Assembly: GCF_014211975.1 (NCBI RefSeq)
Contig: NZ_CP060084.1
Span: 4,785,001-4,849,000 of the forward strand
DNA from: Teredinibacter haidensis
GTDB taxonomy: Bacteria; Pseudomonadota; Gammaproteobacteria; Pseudomonadales; Cellvibrionaceae
Direction: 5' to 3'
DNA: 64,000 bases
Positions 44,221 through 53,646 of this stretch are shown here, piece after piece. The notes beneath the pieces were generated by a model that was not told the origin of the DNA, did no database searches, and was given only the letters and a program-made list of their open reading frames with translations. Each line of letters starts with the position of its first letter. Positions within the stretch are counted from its first letter, which is position 1. The position numbers were made by a program, and so were the translations under genes.

Positions 44221-45882
44221 ATGAAAAAAATCATACACCATATTTTGTTTTTCCATGCTTGCGTCGCTATATTTTTAAGTTTGTCTTCGTACGCAAACGA
44301 CATTCCTCATTTGGTAAAGCAGGGTACGGCAACTCAGCTAGTTGTTGAGGGCAAGCCATTTCTGATTCGCGGTGGAGAGCTAAGTAACTCCACGGCTTCA
44401 AATTTGGAGCACCTCGAACCATTCTGGAGTAAATTCCAGCAATTAAATATGAATACAGTGGTGGCTCCGGTTTATTGGGATTTAATGGAACCGGTCGAGG
44501 GTAAGTTTGACTTTACCTTGGTCGATGGGTTAATCGCCGATGCTCGGAAAAACAATATGAAGCTGGTTATTCTTTGGTTCGCCAGCTGGAAAAATAGTAT
44601 GTCGTCTTACTGCCCAGAATGGGTGAAAGTCGATTATGACCGATTCCCACGCTCGAGAGATCGCAGTGGGCAGGCGTTTGAAATTCTGTCGCCGTTTCAT
44701 AAAGAAAACTATGAAACCGATGCTCGTGCGTTCGGGGCCCTGATGCGACATATTAAAAGAAACGACAAAGACCAGACCGTGATTATGGTCCAGCCAGAAA
44801 ATGAAATTGGCATGGTTGAGCATGCTCGCGATTACAGTCCGATGGCCAGCCAACAGTTTGGCTCTCTCGTTCCTGCCGAATTAATGCAGTATTTAAGTGC
44901 GAATAAACAGACACTAACGCAGGCATTAAATCAAGCGTGGGCAAAGTCTAGCTATAAAATGACCGGTACGTGGGTAGACGTTTTTGGCGATTCGCCCCAA
45001 ACCGAAGAGTTTTTTATGGCATGGTATTTTGCCGTCTATACCGAGCAGGTGACCAAAGCGGGCAAAGCGGAATATCCACTTCCCATGTTCGTAAATGCAG
45101 CTCTCGTTCGCCCAGGTTATCAGCCAGGCCAACATATCAGTGCCGGCCCTCTGCCACACCTGATCGATATTTGGCGGGCGGCAGCACCCTCCATTGATTT
45201 TCTTGCTCCAGACATATACTTTCCCAACTTTACCGAATGGACGGAAAAGTACACTCGCAACGGCAACCCGTTGTTTATCCCGGAAGCGCTGCGCAGTAAT
45301 GAGGCTGCCGTTAATGCGCTTTACGCGCTTTCCGAGCACGATGCCATGGGTTTTAGCCCTTTTGGCATAGAATCAATTTCCGGCACAGCTAAGAATCTGC
45401 TTGGTCAAAGTTATGCTCTCGTGGAGCAGCTGGAACCGTTGATTCTCAAATACCAGGGCCGTAAGGCCATGCGCGGCTTTCTGCAAATAAGTGATCAGCA
45501 AAAAGCGCCGCAGCAAATACGTATGGGGGGCTATGAGATGCATGTGAAATTTGAATATGCGACTCCGCCTCCACTGGCCGATGGTGTGATCAACGAGAGC
45601 GGAGATGTCTCAAGAGGTGCCCGTGTTCCCGCTGGTGGGTTGGTTATTCAGCTGTCTGACGACGAGTATCTGTTTGCAGGTATTGGCTTGACCATTACTT
45701 TCGATTCATTGTTGCCTAATGAGCAGGCCGGTATTGTCTACGCAGAGAGTGGAGAATATTTAAAAGGAAAATGGCAGAATCGTTTATGGAATAACGGTGA
45801 CCAGACCCATCAAGGAAGACACGTCAGGCTGGTCGCAGGGGAATTTGGTATCCAGAGAGTTAAGCTCTACCGTTACCAATAA
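44221..45882 (+). CDS. GH35-type beta-galactosidase (DUF5597 C-terminal domain)
   Basis: A 553-residue exported glycoside hydrolase. A signal peptide (cleavage near SSYAN) is followed by a TIM barrel with the GH35 features NTVVAPVYWDLMEP, the probable acid/base in QPENEIG (E195) and nucleophile in FIPEALR (E355), then a beta-sandwich C-terminal domain of the DUF5597 kind. The best analogue I know is Bgl35A of Cellvibrio japonicus, which removes galactose from xyloglucan oligosaccharides and also sits by a TonB receptor. Galactose removal from hemicellulose fragments in the periplasm is inferred. Confidence 0.82.
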   Translation: MKKIIHHILFFHACVAIFLSLSSYANDIPHLVKQGTATQLVVEGKPFLIRGGELSNSTASNLEHLEPFWSKFQQLNMNTVVAPVYWDLMEPVEGKFDFTLVDGLIADARKNNMKLVILWFASWKNSMSSYCPEWVKVDYDRFPRSRDRSGQAFEILSPFHKENYETDARAFGALMRHIKRNDKDQTVIMVQPENEIGMVEHARDYSPMASQQFGSLVPAELMQYLSANKQTLTQALNQAWAKSSYKMTGTWVDVFGDSPQTEEFFMAWYFAVYTEQVTKAGKAEYPLPMFVNAALVRPGYQPGQHISAGPLPHLIDIWRAAAPSIDFLAPDIYFPNFTEWTEKYTRNGNPLFIPEALRSNEAAVNALYALSEHDAMGFSPFGIESISGTAKNLLGQSYALVEQLEPLILKYQGRKAMRGFLQISDQQKAPQQIRMGGYEMHVKFEYATPPPLADGVINESGDVSRGARVPAGGLVIQLSDDEYLFAGIGLTITFDSLLPNEQAGIVYAESGEYLKGKWQNRLWNNGDQTHQGRHVRLVAGEFGIQRVKLYRYQ

Positions 45883-45950
45883 GTTGTCGGATAATAGTCC
45901 CTCTCCATGCTTTTGTATGGGGTGGGAACGAGCGCTAGTCGATAATGGCT

Positions 45951-46661
45951 TTAAATAAAAAATTCCGGATGCTTTTCCGGTGCTATTTTTAAAATATTAA
46001 AGACATCTTTCATGTGTGCTTCCATTGCTTTTTTTGCGTTATCGGCTGAGCCGGTTTTAATCGCTTTCAAAATAGCTTTGTGCTGCTGAATAACGTGGTC
46101 GTACTGACCGGTTAGTTCAACCAAGCTTAAATTGCGTACGCGATCCATATGAGCTTTTTCTGCCTCCATTTTCTGGCTGACACGTGTAAAGCCTGTCGCA
46201 TTTGATAGGGTGATATGAAATTGATCGTCCAGATGTTGAAAGGCCAGGGCATCTTCGTTTTTTGCCGCCGCAATTTGTTTTTCAATAATGTTTTCACATT
46301 CTTCAATAAGCTCGGTATTGGGGTGTTCAGCTAAAAAGCTCGCTACGGCGACTTCGATGGCCTCCCTTAAAAAACGTGCTTCCAAAATACTCTGCATGCT
46401 CAGCTTGGTAACAAAGGTCCCTCGCTGTGGGCGAACTTCGACAAAACCAAGCGAAGCAAGCTTTGCCAGCGCTGCGCGCACTGGAGTACGGCTGACGCCA
46501 AATTTTTGAGCCAACTGATTTTCGGGGATTTTTTCGCCGGGGACTAAAACCATACCCACAATTTCATCGCGGATATACTCAAAGAGTTGATTCGGCGTCG
46601 ATAAATTATACGAAATAGGTTGTGGGTTGTTTGGTGCTTTTTGGTCGGTATTGGTTGTCAT
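45951..46661 (-). CDS. GntR-family (FadR/FCD) transcriptional regulator
   Basis: A 236-residue regulator with an N-terminal winged helix (EKIPENQLAQKFGVSRTPVR, RPQRGTFVTKLS) and a C-terminal FCD ligand-binding domain (EARFLREAIEVAVASFL; HLDDQFHITLSNATG; the metal-binding His/Asp pattern looks intact). GGGGGAG precedes the ATG. It is convergent with the GH35 gene and probably controls the adjoining sugar-use genes, with a uronate or sugar-acid ligand being common in this subfamily. Confidence 0.88.
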   Translation of the reverse strand: MTTNTDQKAPNNPQPISYNLSTPNQLFEYIRDEIVGMVLVPGEKIPENQLAQKFGVSRTPVRAALAKLASLGFVEVRPQRGTFVTKLSMQSILEARFLREAIEVAVASFLAEHPNTELIEECENIIEKQIAAAKNEDALAFQHLDDQFHITLSNATGFTRVSQKMEAEKAHMDRVRNLSLVELTGQYDHVIQQHKAILKAIKTGSADNAKKAMEAHMKDVFNILKIAPEKHPEFFI

Positions 46662-46873
46662 GTTTTCTCCCCCTGGGCAGAGCTTAAAGTCATTCCACTC
46701 TTTTTTTGAAATATAATTGTACAGTATTTGTAAGGTTATATCGGCAGCTTATTGTATTTATTCATTTGGTGCTAATGCGCTATATCGTTAAACTACGGGA
46801 TCTTTGTTCAAGCCTTCGACAGCATGGACGTGTTTAGAGGTTCCTTGAATCCCCATCTCTCAAAAATGAAATT

Positions 46874-49060
46874 ATGCCCCAGATTGCAGCTCCAAAATTA
46901 CAACAGTATCCGCGCTATTGGGCCGAATGTTTCGGCTTGTCCCCCTTTTTACCGGTTTCCGTTGAGGAAATGGAGAAGCTGGGCTGGGATAGCTGTGACA
47001 TTATATTAGTTACCGGGGATGCGTATGTAGATCATCCCAGCTTCGGTATGGCAGTGATGGGGAGGCTGCTGGAGGCGCAGGGCTTTCGCGTGGGCATTAT
47101 AGCCCAACCGGATTGGCGCAGTGCCGAGCCGTTTAAGGCGCTGGGTAAACCCAATCTGTATTTTGGGGTAACCGCTGGCAATATGGATTCTATGATTAAT
47201 CGCTACACCGCCGATCTGCGTATTCGTCATGACGACGCCTACACGCCTGGAGGCGAAGGGGGAAGCCGGCCTAATCGTGCCGTCACGGTATATAGCCAAC
47301 GTTGTAAGGAGGCTTGGAAAGATGTGCCGGTGGTTATTGGTGGTATCGAAGCGAGCTTGCGTCGGATAGCCCAGTACGATTATTGGAGTGATGAAGTTCG
47401 TCGCTCGGTATTGGTCGATTCCACGGCGGATATTCTGCTGTACGGTAATGCGGAACGAGCAATTGTAGAAGTTAGCCATCGTCTGGCTAACGGGGAGTCG
47501 ATAAAAGAGATCACCGATCTGCGCGGTACAACAGTCATCCGCCCCCATGTTCCTGCCGGTTTTACTGAACTGGATTCTTCTCGTATCGATTGGCCGGGTA
47601 GCTTGGATGCCATGCCCAACCCGTATGAATATATTGCTGGCAATGACTGTGAAAAGACATCTCAGGAAGCGGCGGAGGATGAGGGGGTGCAAACGATTCG
47701 TGTTGTGCCTATGCCCCTGCGGCGGCAAGAGCAAAATCTGCAGCGAGATTTCACTTGTGTGCGCTTACCCTCGTTTGAGAAGGTTAGCAACGACCCGGTG
47801 CTCTATGCTCATGCTTCACGTGTATTGCATCAGGAGGCCAACCCTCATAATGCTCGTGCATTGGTACAAAAACACGGTAAACGGGAAATTTGGGTAAATC
47901 CACCGCCCATTCCGTTGACTACTGCAGAAATGGATTATGTTTTTGGTCTGCCCTATGCGCGTGTGCCGCACCCTAGTTACGGCAAACTGAAAATTCCCGC
48001 TTACGACATGATTAAAACGTCCGTCAATATTATGCGTGGCTGTTTTGGCGGTTGCACCTTTTGCTCAATAACAGAACACGAAGGCCGGATTATTCAAAGC
48101 CGCTCGGAAAAATCTATTTTGCAGGAGATTGAGGATATTCGCGATAAAGTGCCGGGCTTTACCGGTACCATCTCAGATTTGGGGGGGCCAACCTCCAATA
48201 TGTATACCCTCAACTGTAACGACCCAAATATTCAGGCTTCCTGCCGAAAGCTAAGCTGTGTTTATCCTGGTATTTGTAAAAACCTGAATACAGACCACAG
48301 CCCCACAACGCAGCTTTATCGCAAAGCACGAAAAATCAAAGGCATTCATACTGTCGCTATTGCCTCGGGTTTGCGCTACGACCTGGCAGTGGAAGACCCC
48401 GAATATGTGAAGGAGCTGGTCACACATCATGTCGGTGGTTACTTGAAAATTGCACCAGAGCACAGCGAACAAGGCACGCTGGGAAAAATGATGAAGCCGG
48501 GAATGGGAGCCTACGAGCGTTTCGAGAAGATGTTTAATCAATTTTCGCAGGAAGCAGGAAAAAAACAGTATTTAATCCCTTACTTTATCGCCGCGCACCC
48601 GGGCTGCGAAGATGAAGATATGATGAATCTCGCCCTGTGGTTGAAAAAGCACAATTTCGAAGTCGATCAAGTGCAAACCTTTTATCCATCACCCATGTCT
48701 CTGGCAACGGCGATGTACCATTCTGATCGTAACCCGCTAAAACATTTAACCTATAAGTCAAAAAAACTCTTTACTCCAAAAGATAAGCAGCAGCGAAAAG
48801 TTCAAAAGGCTTTTTTACGCTACCACGATTCGGAAAATTGGCCTGAGTTGCGCAAAGCGTTGCGCAGCATGGGGCGCAACGATCTGATCGGCGACTCGCC
48901 TCAGCACCTTGTGCCTAGCGAGGAGCGGGAACTGCGATTACGCAGTAGTGAGAAACGAACGGGCGCGGGCCCGGCCCGCGCGGCGCGAGGGGATAAACGG
49001 CAACAACAATTACCAGTTAAAGGCCGGAATAGCCGGAGCCCCAAGCGTAGGAATCGCTAG
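46874..49060 (+). CDS. ygiQ: YgiQ-family radical SAM protein
   Basis: A 728-residue YgiQ (UPF0313) protein. The N-terminal region has the family block WDSCDIILVTGDAYVDHPSF, and the radical SAM core carries CFGGCTFC (Cx3Cx2C) followed by SITEHEGR. The tail is basic (RGDKRQQQ...PKRRNR). The reaction is not established. It stands alone between the regulator and the VOC protein and is not obviously part of the sugar-use locus. Confidence 0.93.
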   Translation: MPQIAAPKLQQYPRYWAECFGLSPFLPVSVEEMEKLGWDSCDIILVTGDAYVDHPSFGMAVMGRLLEAQGFRVGIIAQPDWRSAEPFKALGKPNLYFGVTAGNMDSMINRYTADLRIRHDDAYTPGGEGGSRPNRAVTVYSQRCKEAWKDVPVVIGGIEASLRRIAQYDYWSDEVRRSVLVDSTADILLYGNAERAIVEVSHRLANGESIKEITDLRGTTVIRPHVPAGFTELDSSRIDWPGSLDAMPNPYEYIAGNDCEKTSQEAAEDEGVQTIRVVPMPLRRQEQNLQRDFTCVRLPSFEKVSNDPVLYAHASRVLHQEANPHNARALVQKHGKREIWVNPPPIPLTTAEMDYVFGLPYARVPHPSYGKLKIPAYDMIKTSVNIMRGCFGGCTFCSITEHEGRIIQSRSEKSILQEIEDIRDKVPGFTGTISDLGGPTSNMYTLNCNDPNIQASCRKLSCVYPGICKNLNTDHSPTTQLYRKARKIKGIHTVAIASGLRYDLAVEDPEYVKELVTHHVGGYLKIAPEHSEQGTLGKMMKPGMGAYERFEKMFNQFSQEAGKKQYLIPYFIAAHPGCEDEDMMNLALWLKKHNFEVDQVQTFYPSPMSLATAMYHSDRNPLKHLTYKSKKLFTPKDKQQRKVQKAFLRYHDSENWPELRKALRSMGRNDLIGDSPQHLVPSEERELRLRSSEKRTGAGPARAARGDKRQQQLPVKGRNSRSPKRRNR

Positions 49061-49285
49061 TGCGTCATTCTGTGTCATAACAGGGGGTATTTTCTATCCA
49101 GTGGTTGTGGTGCAAGAGAAACGTATAAACCATAAAGGTCGCGTTCACCTACGACGTCGTTTTTTTGTTAAGGGCTATTAATGGTACCGTTTGCCAAGCA
49201 GTCAAACGTTGTAGGTTACGTAAAGGCCACTTGAGTTTACTTACATGCTCCTAGGGGTATCCGTACGATTTTTGAGTTTGGAATT

Positions 49286-49675
49286 ATGAAAATTGAACAT
49301 ATCGCCATATGGGCAACAAACATCGAAGAGCTAAAAGCGTTCTACGAAAAATATTTCGATGCCAAAGCCAATAATAAATATGTTAATTCGCGAAAGGGTT
49401 TTCAATCGTATTTTTTAAGCTTTTCTGAGGGGTCAAGGTTAGAGTTAATGCAGATGGATTCAATACCTGGGAATGCTAACGATATACTGCAGCAATATAA
49501 GGGGATTATTCATTTTGCGGTATCGGTCGGTTCCAGGGGGAAGGTAGACGAATTGACGAGGCGCCTGAAATTGGATGGCTATGCCGTGTTGGATGGGCCC
49601 AGAGAGACTGGCGATGGCTATTACGAAAGTTTAGTTCTCGATGCCGAAAAAAACCGGGTAGAAATAACGGTATAA
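49286..49675 (+). CDS. VOC-family (glyoxalase/bleomycin resistance fold) protein
   Basis: A 129-residue vicinal-oxygen-chelate protein made of two beta-alpha-beta-beta-beta units: MKIEHIAIWATNIEELKAFY and, in the second half, IIHFAVSVGS...VDELTRRLKLDG. Metal ligands H5, E73 (LELMQ region) and H100-like positions are plausible but not certain. Such small proteins act in methylglyoxal detoxification or as lactam/fosfomycin-type resistance enzymes; no specific role can be chosen. Confidence 0.8.
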   Translation: MKIEHIAIWATNIEELKAFYEKYFDAKANNKYVNSRKGFQSYFLSFSEGSRLELMQMDSIPGNANDILQQYKGIIHFAVSVGSRGKVDELTRRLKLDGYAVLDGPRETGDGYYESLVLDAEKNRVEITV

Positions 49676-49793
49676 GCGGCGTTTTTGGGGAGCCATGCGT
49701 AAGATGTGATTCCGGCATGCCCTTCCATTAGGGGCCTTAGCCGAAGGAGCGAAAGCAAAGGTCTTGCGGGCTTAATATGCTTAGATAAGAAAT

Positions 49794-49820
49794 ACCACCG
49801 GACGCTGTGTTCGGTGGTGT
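49794..49820. terminator. Bidirectional hairpin between convergent genes
   Basis: ACCACCG (49794-49800) pairs with CGGTGGT (49812-49818) across an 11-base loop, midway between the VOC gene and the minus-strand esterase gene, with A/T-rich flanks on both sides. Confidence 0.6.
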
Positions 49821-49844
49821 TTCTAGTTCTAGCGTGCTAGAGGA

Positions 49845-51773
49845 TTAAATGCCTGCCTCAAATGGCGAAGCTGGTAAACCTTCCTTGTTGTATAGGTTGG
49901 CATTTTCTGGCGTGTCCGCCCAGGCATAGCGTACGTGAACAGGCTTTTTAATATCTTTGTGCCACACTACAACGGTGTTGTTTTTGATTTTTGCATGGGC
50001 CCAAATATATTTACCGTCTTCACCGGCAATAGCAAAGCCGCCAAGCTTTTTGCCTTTTGCGACCAAGCCTTTCCCTATATGGTCGAAATGGACAATCAAT
50101 TTATTCTTTTTCGCGCTGATGTTTTTGAGCAGTGGACCGGAATAAACCAGGTTGGCTTTTCCATACGCTAGAGCCTGAGCTGATAGCGCTAACCGTTCGC
50201 CCACAGATTTCTTGTCTAGGGGGTGGAGGTCATTCCATTCCCCTACATCGATAGCAACGGTCATCGCAGTGTTGGGTTCTTTTAAGGCTTTAAACTGTGC
50301 AAAGCGGGTTTCCGCCCACTGGCTTTCCGTTGGTTGAGGGTGCGCTTTCATATAGTTGGCCAGCTGGACAAACAGGAAGGGGAAATCTCCCTGGTTCCAT
50401 TGCTCGCGCCAGTGTCGAATTAAGTGGGGGAATAGTTGCTCGTATTCTTGAGCGTTGCCGGTGTTGGATTCGCCCTGATACCAGATAACTCCTTTGATGC
50501 CCATATTAAACAGGGGTGCGAGCATGGCGTTGTAACAGCCGAGCGGTTCGTTCCAGGGAACAAACCGGCGAGGTTTGGGGGCGTCGGCCATGACGGTGCC
50601 AATCTTGTATTTCCAATTGCCAGTCAGGTCAACCTGATGGTCGCCAACTTTGAGGTAGTAGGGTTTTTCGACAACAAACTCTCCACGTTTATTTTCGACC
50701 TGTACGCGAAGGGTAATGGTATTTTTCCCTGCTTTTAAAATGCCCTCTTTTACGGGGTAGCGGCGAGGAGGGTATTGATAGTAGGTTTTTCCTACTTCTA
50801 CGCCATTGATATAGGCCGTGTCAGCGTCGACGATGGTACCCAAGCGAAGAAAGCCAGGTTTAGCCTCTGCCTCGGCGGGAAGCTCGATCGTGCGGCGGAG
50901 CCAAACAATACCAGCCATGGCGTCCAAACCCTGATCTTGCCAGAGGCCGGGAATGCTGAGTTGTTGCCAGCCACTGTCGTCAATAGATTTTTCATAGCTG
51001 TTCTGCAGGCCGAGATCTGTGCTGTTTAGTTGGTGAAACCAGGCATCGATATCCGCTTGGTCAGCATCTTGTAATGATTGAAGATAAGCAGTGTCTTGAA
51101 GGCTTTTTCCCCTTTCGTATTGGGGTTTATAGGGTTTGAGGGCCTCTTCACTCATCCAGCATTCTGCGGGGGAGCCGCCGAAGTTTGCACTGAGAATACC
51201 AACGGGCACATTTTCTTCTTGCATAATTTTACGGCCAAAGAAAAATGCCGTAGCGGAGTGATTACGTATTAGTTCGGGAGTTGATTTTTCCCACTGGCCA
51301 CCCTCGTAATCTTTTGCAGGGCCATCAAAGGTCATTACGCGGGGAACCGTGAACTGACGTAGCAATGGGTAGTCTGCGGCGGCGATCTCGTCGGCAAACA
51401 TTTCTTCTACACGATACATGGGGGTTTGCATATTGGACTGGCCCGAGGCTACCCATACATCGCCGAAGTAAATATCCTTCAGAGTGATGCTGTTGTTACC
51501 TTTTAGGGTAAGGGTGTGCGGGCCACCAGCGGTGAGTCCATCGATGCTCAAAGACCACTCGCCATTGCGTGCCGTTGTAGCGCCCACTTTCTTCTTGTTT
51601 AGATACATGGTTACTGGTTCACCGTCACTTGCCCAGCCCCAGAGGGTACTTGGCATCTCGCGCTGTAGAACCAGTCCATCGCTCAATAATTTGGGTAAGG
51701 ATATATCGGCATGTGCCATGGGGCAAAGTGCTAGCCCCATCAGCATCAGTCGCTTTAAATTGAGTTTATTCAT
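49845..51773 (-). CDS. Sialate O-acetylesterase-family (SGNH) exported esterase
   Basis: A 642-residue exported esterase. The signal peptide (MNKLNLKRLMLMGLALCPM, cleavage after AHA) precedes a beta domain and a SGNH-hydrolase fold with the nucleophile serine in ASGQSNMQ and the block KGVIWYQGESN; a galactose-binding-like beta-sandwich is inserted near residues 260-380. Family members are called sialate O-acetylesterases, but in plant-biomass degraders many act on acetylated xylan or xyloglucan. Its position 33 bases after a GH10 xylanase gene on the same strand supports a hemicellulose acetyl-esterase role. Confidence 0.85.
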   Translation of the reverse strand: MNKLNLKRLMLMGLALCPMAHADISLPKLLSDGLVLQREMPSTLWGWASDGEPVTMYLNKKKVGATTARNGEWSLSIDGLTAGGPHTLTLKGNNSITLKDIYFGDVWVASGQSNMQTPMYRVEEMFADEIAAADYPLLRQFTVPRVMTFDGPAKDYEGGQWEKSTPELIRNHSATAFFFGRKIMQEENVPVGILSANFGGSPAECWMSEEALKPYKPQYERGKSLQDTAYLQSLQDADQADIDAWFHQLNSTDLGLQNSYEKSIDDSGWQQLSIPGLWQDQGLDAMAGIVWLRRTIELPAEAEAKPGFLRLGTIVDADTAYINGVEVGKTYYQYPPRRYPVKEGILKAGKNTITLRVQVENKRGEFVVEKPYYLKVGDHQVDLTGNWKYKIGTVMADAPKPRRFVPWNEPLGCYNAMLAPLFNMGIKGVIWYQGESNTGNAQEYEQLFPHLIRHWREQWNQGDFPFLFVQLANYMKAHPQPTESQWAETRFAQFKALKEPNTAMTVAIDVGEWNDLHPLDKKSVGERLALSAQALAYGKANLVYSGPLLKNISAKKNKLIVHFDHIGKGLVAKGKKLGGFAIAGEDGKYIWAHAKIKNNTVVVWHKDIKKPVHVRYAWADTPENANLYNKEGLPASPFEAGI

Positions 51774-51806
51774 TGGACACTCTCAAAATTATCGTTTAAA
51801 TGTTTG

Positions 51807-53072
51807 TTATTGTGATAGGGCTTCCTCAACCCCGTAGAAAGCTGGCTTGGCTTCGTAAGGGCCATTGGCTGGGCCGCTAAACAGTAGTGGCCAGTCGTCG
51901 GTACCCGCGCGATCCCCCAGGGTTAGTAGCCAACTGTCGCCGTCCCACAACCCCCAAACTGTAACGCCGCCACGCAGATGCGCGGGTACAGCGTCTAAGT
52001 AGGTGCTAACAATATCTTTGTAGCGTTGTTTCTGCAGTTGAGCGGCTTCGTCGGAGTAAGTGGAATACTGCGGAAAAGCGCTACTGGCGTAGGGGTTGTT
52101 GACCGGAATATCTAGCTCGGTAATTTTTACTTTTAGGCCGCGGTCGACAATGGCCCGGAAGGCGGCGCCAATATCGTTCGCGCTGGGCCAGTCGATCTGA
52201 ATATGCATCTGGAAGCCAACGCCGTCGATAGGCACCCCATCGGCGATCAGGTCATCTACCAGTTGCAGCAGGCAGTTAAATTTGGTGCTGCTCGCGCTAC
52301 CATTCTCGGTACTGTAATCATTGTAGTAAAGATCAACGTCGGGATCTGCCGCATCGGCCGCACGGAAGGCGTTAGCAATATAGTCCGCCCCCAGTTTCTG
52401 ATAGAAAAGCGAGTTGCGGTAACAGTTGGGCTGACTCTCATCGATCGCTTCGTTCACTACATCCCAGCTTTCGAGTTTGCCGGCGAAGTGCGTCGCGATC
52501 TGTGTGACGTGGTTGTCGAGCATGGTTTCAAAGTCGCCGCTGTAGCTTTTCATCCAGGAGGGAACCTGGTAATCCGAATGCCAGATAAAGGTGTGGCCGT
52601 GGACAGTGAGGCCATTGGTTTCTGCCCAGTTCACTAGTGTATCGGCGTTGCCATACGAGAACGTGGATTCACTCGGATGCAGATAGCTCATCTTCATAAT
52701 GTTACCAGCGGTTAACTGGTTGAAGTGTTGTTGAATAGTGCTCTGCTTTGCGGGAATATCCAGAAAGCTTCTGCTCTCGTTACCCGCCGACACAGCCATA
52801 CCCACTGGGAAGTTTACGAGAGTATAAAGGCTGGGAGCAGTGGGTTCCGAGCTACTACTGGAAGACAGACTGCTGGAACTTTCGCTAGACGAGCTGCTTG
52901 ATGTGGAGCTTTCGCTGGACGGGCTGCTTTCGCTAGAAGAACTGCTTGTATTGGCAGAGCTGGAAGAGCTTGATTGCTTGGACGTTGCGCTTCCACCTCC
53001 ACCGCAGGCGACTATCACCAGTGATAGGGACGCTGATAGAAGAAGTTTGTTTACTCTACGGACTGATATCAT
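51807..53072 (-). CDS. GH10 endo-beta-1,4-xylanase lipoprotein
   Basis: A 421-residue xylanase. The signal peptide ends in lipobox VIVAC (Cys23), so it is probably anchored to the outer membrane. A ~45-residue almost pure serine linker (about 35-76) separates the anchor from a GH10 barrel with acid/base Glu208 in WDVVNEAI and nucleophile Glu319 in KITELDIP. Poly-serine linkers are typical of Cellvibrio, Saccharophagus and Teredinibacter enzymes. It should cut xylan chains at the cell surface. It shares an operon with the downstream acetylesterase gene. No carbohydrate-binding module is seen. Confidence 0.93.
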   Translation of the reverse strand: MISVRRVNKLLLSASLSLVIVACGGGGSATSKQSSSSSSANTSSSSSESSPSSESSTSSSSSSESSSSLSSSSSSEPTAPSLYTLVNFPVGMAVSAGNESRSFLDIPAKQSTIQQHFNQLTAGNIMKMSYLHPSESTFSYGNADTLVNWAETNGLTVHGHTFIWHSDYQVPSWMKSYSGDFETMLDNHVTQIATHFAGKLESWDVVNEAIDESQPNCYRNSLFYQKLGADYIANAFRAADAADPDVDLYYNDYSTENGSASSTKFNCLLQLVDDLIADGVPIDGVGFQMHIQIDWPSANDIGAAFRAIVDRGLKVKITELDIPVNNPYASSAFPQYSTYSDEAAQLQKQRYKDIVSTYLDAVPAHLRGGVTVWGLWDGDSWLLTLGDRAGTDDWPLLFSGPANGPYEAKPAFYGVEEALSQ

Positions 53073-53213
53073 AGTAGCTCTCTTGAGGATGGCGGCACTC
53101 GCGTTACTTAATGTAGCTTATAGTCATGATTACTATATTCTACCCCACTCTGTGTAAATGGGCATTAAAGGACGGGCTATGTGCAGTCGATTTACTAATC
53201 ATCTAAGCGATAT

Positions 53214-53294
53214 GTCCCGCTGGGTAGCCCCGTTGCGGGACTGACCAGGCAGGTGCATGACGGGTCTAACGTGGCCCCAACCCCGCTGTGCCTG
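53214..53294. repeat. Two adjacent GC-rich inverted repeats
   Basis: GTCCCGC (53214-53220) pairs with GCGGGAC (53235-53241), and CAGGCA (53246-53251) pairs with TGCCTG (53289-53294). The pair stands out from AT-richer surroundings and could be the core of a structured RNA, but there is no other support. Confidence 0.3.
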
Positions 53295-53605
53295 TTGTCT
53301 CAGTGGAGGGGGGTGTACCAAGTTAGTCGAAAGAAGTGCGCCCGCGTGACTTTTAATGCGCGCCTGGAAACGGTTGCTGAAAAGCCCACTTTTCGCCGTC
53401 CTTGGTAATATCAGCAGACTTGTCTAGTACCTATTCTGGGATATTGCGAGTAGCTGTCCATTGAACGGAGCAAACAGCCGTATTTTGTGTGTAGTGATGA
53501 ATGTGGGCATCTGCTGGTAATGGCTGGCCTGAGAGAATAGCTGCAGGAGTCATTTTCTTTTAGGGTATAACGGAGCGCTACTCGGGCTTTATGATGAATC
53601 TAAAC

Positions 53606-53646
53606 TACCGCATACCGCATACCGCATACCGCATACCGCATACCGG
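53606..53646. repeat. Heptanucleotide tandem repeat (TACCGCA)5
   Basis: Five perfect copies of TACCGCA followed by TACCGG. Perfect identity between copies indicates recent slippage or recent expansion. It is not in a supported gene. Confidence 0.95.

Noticed and set aside
47006..47734. 242-codon minus-strand frame inside ygiQ
   Set aside because: It is antisense to a strongly supported conserved gene and has no features of its own; treated as a shadow frame.
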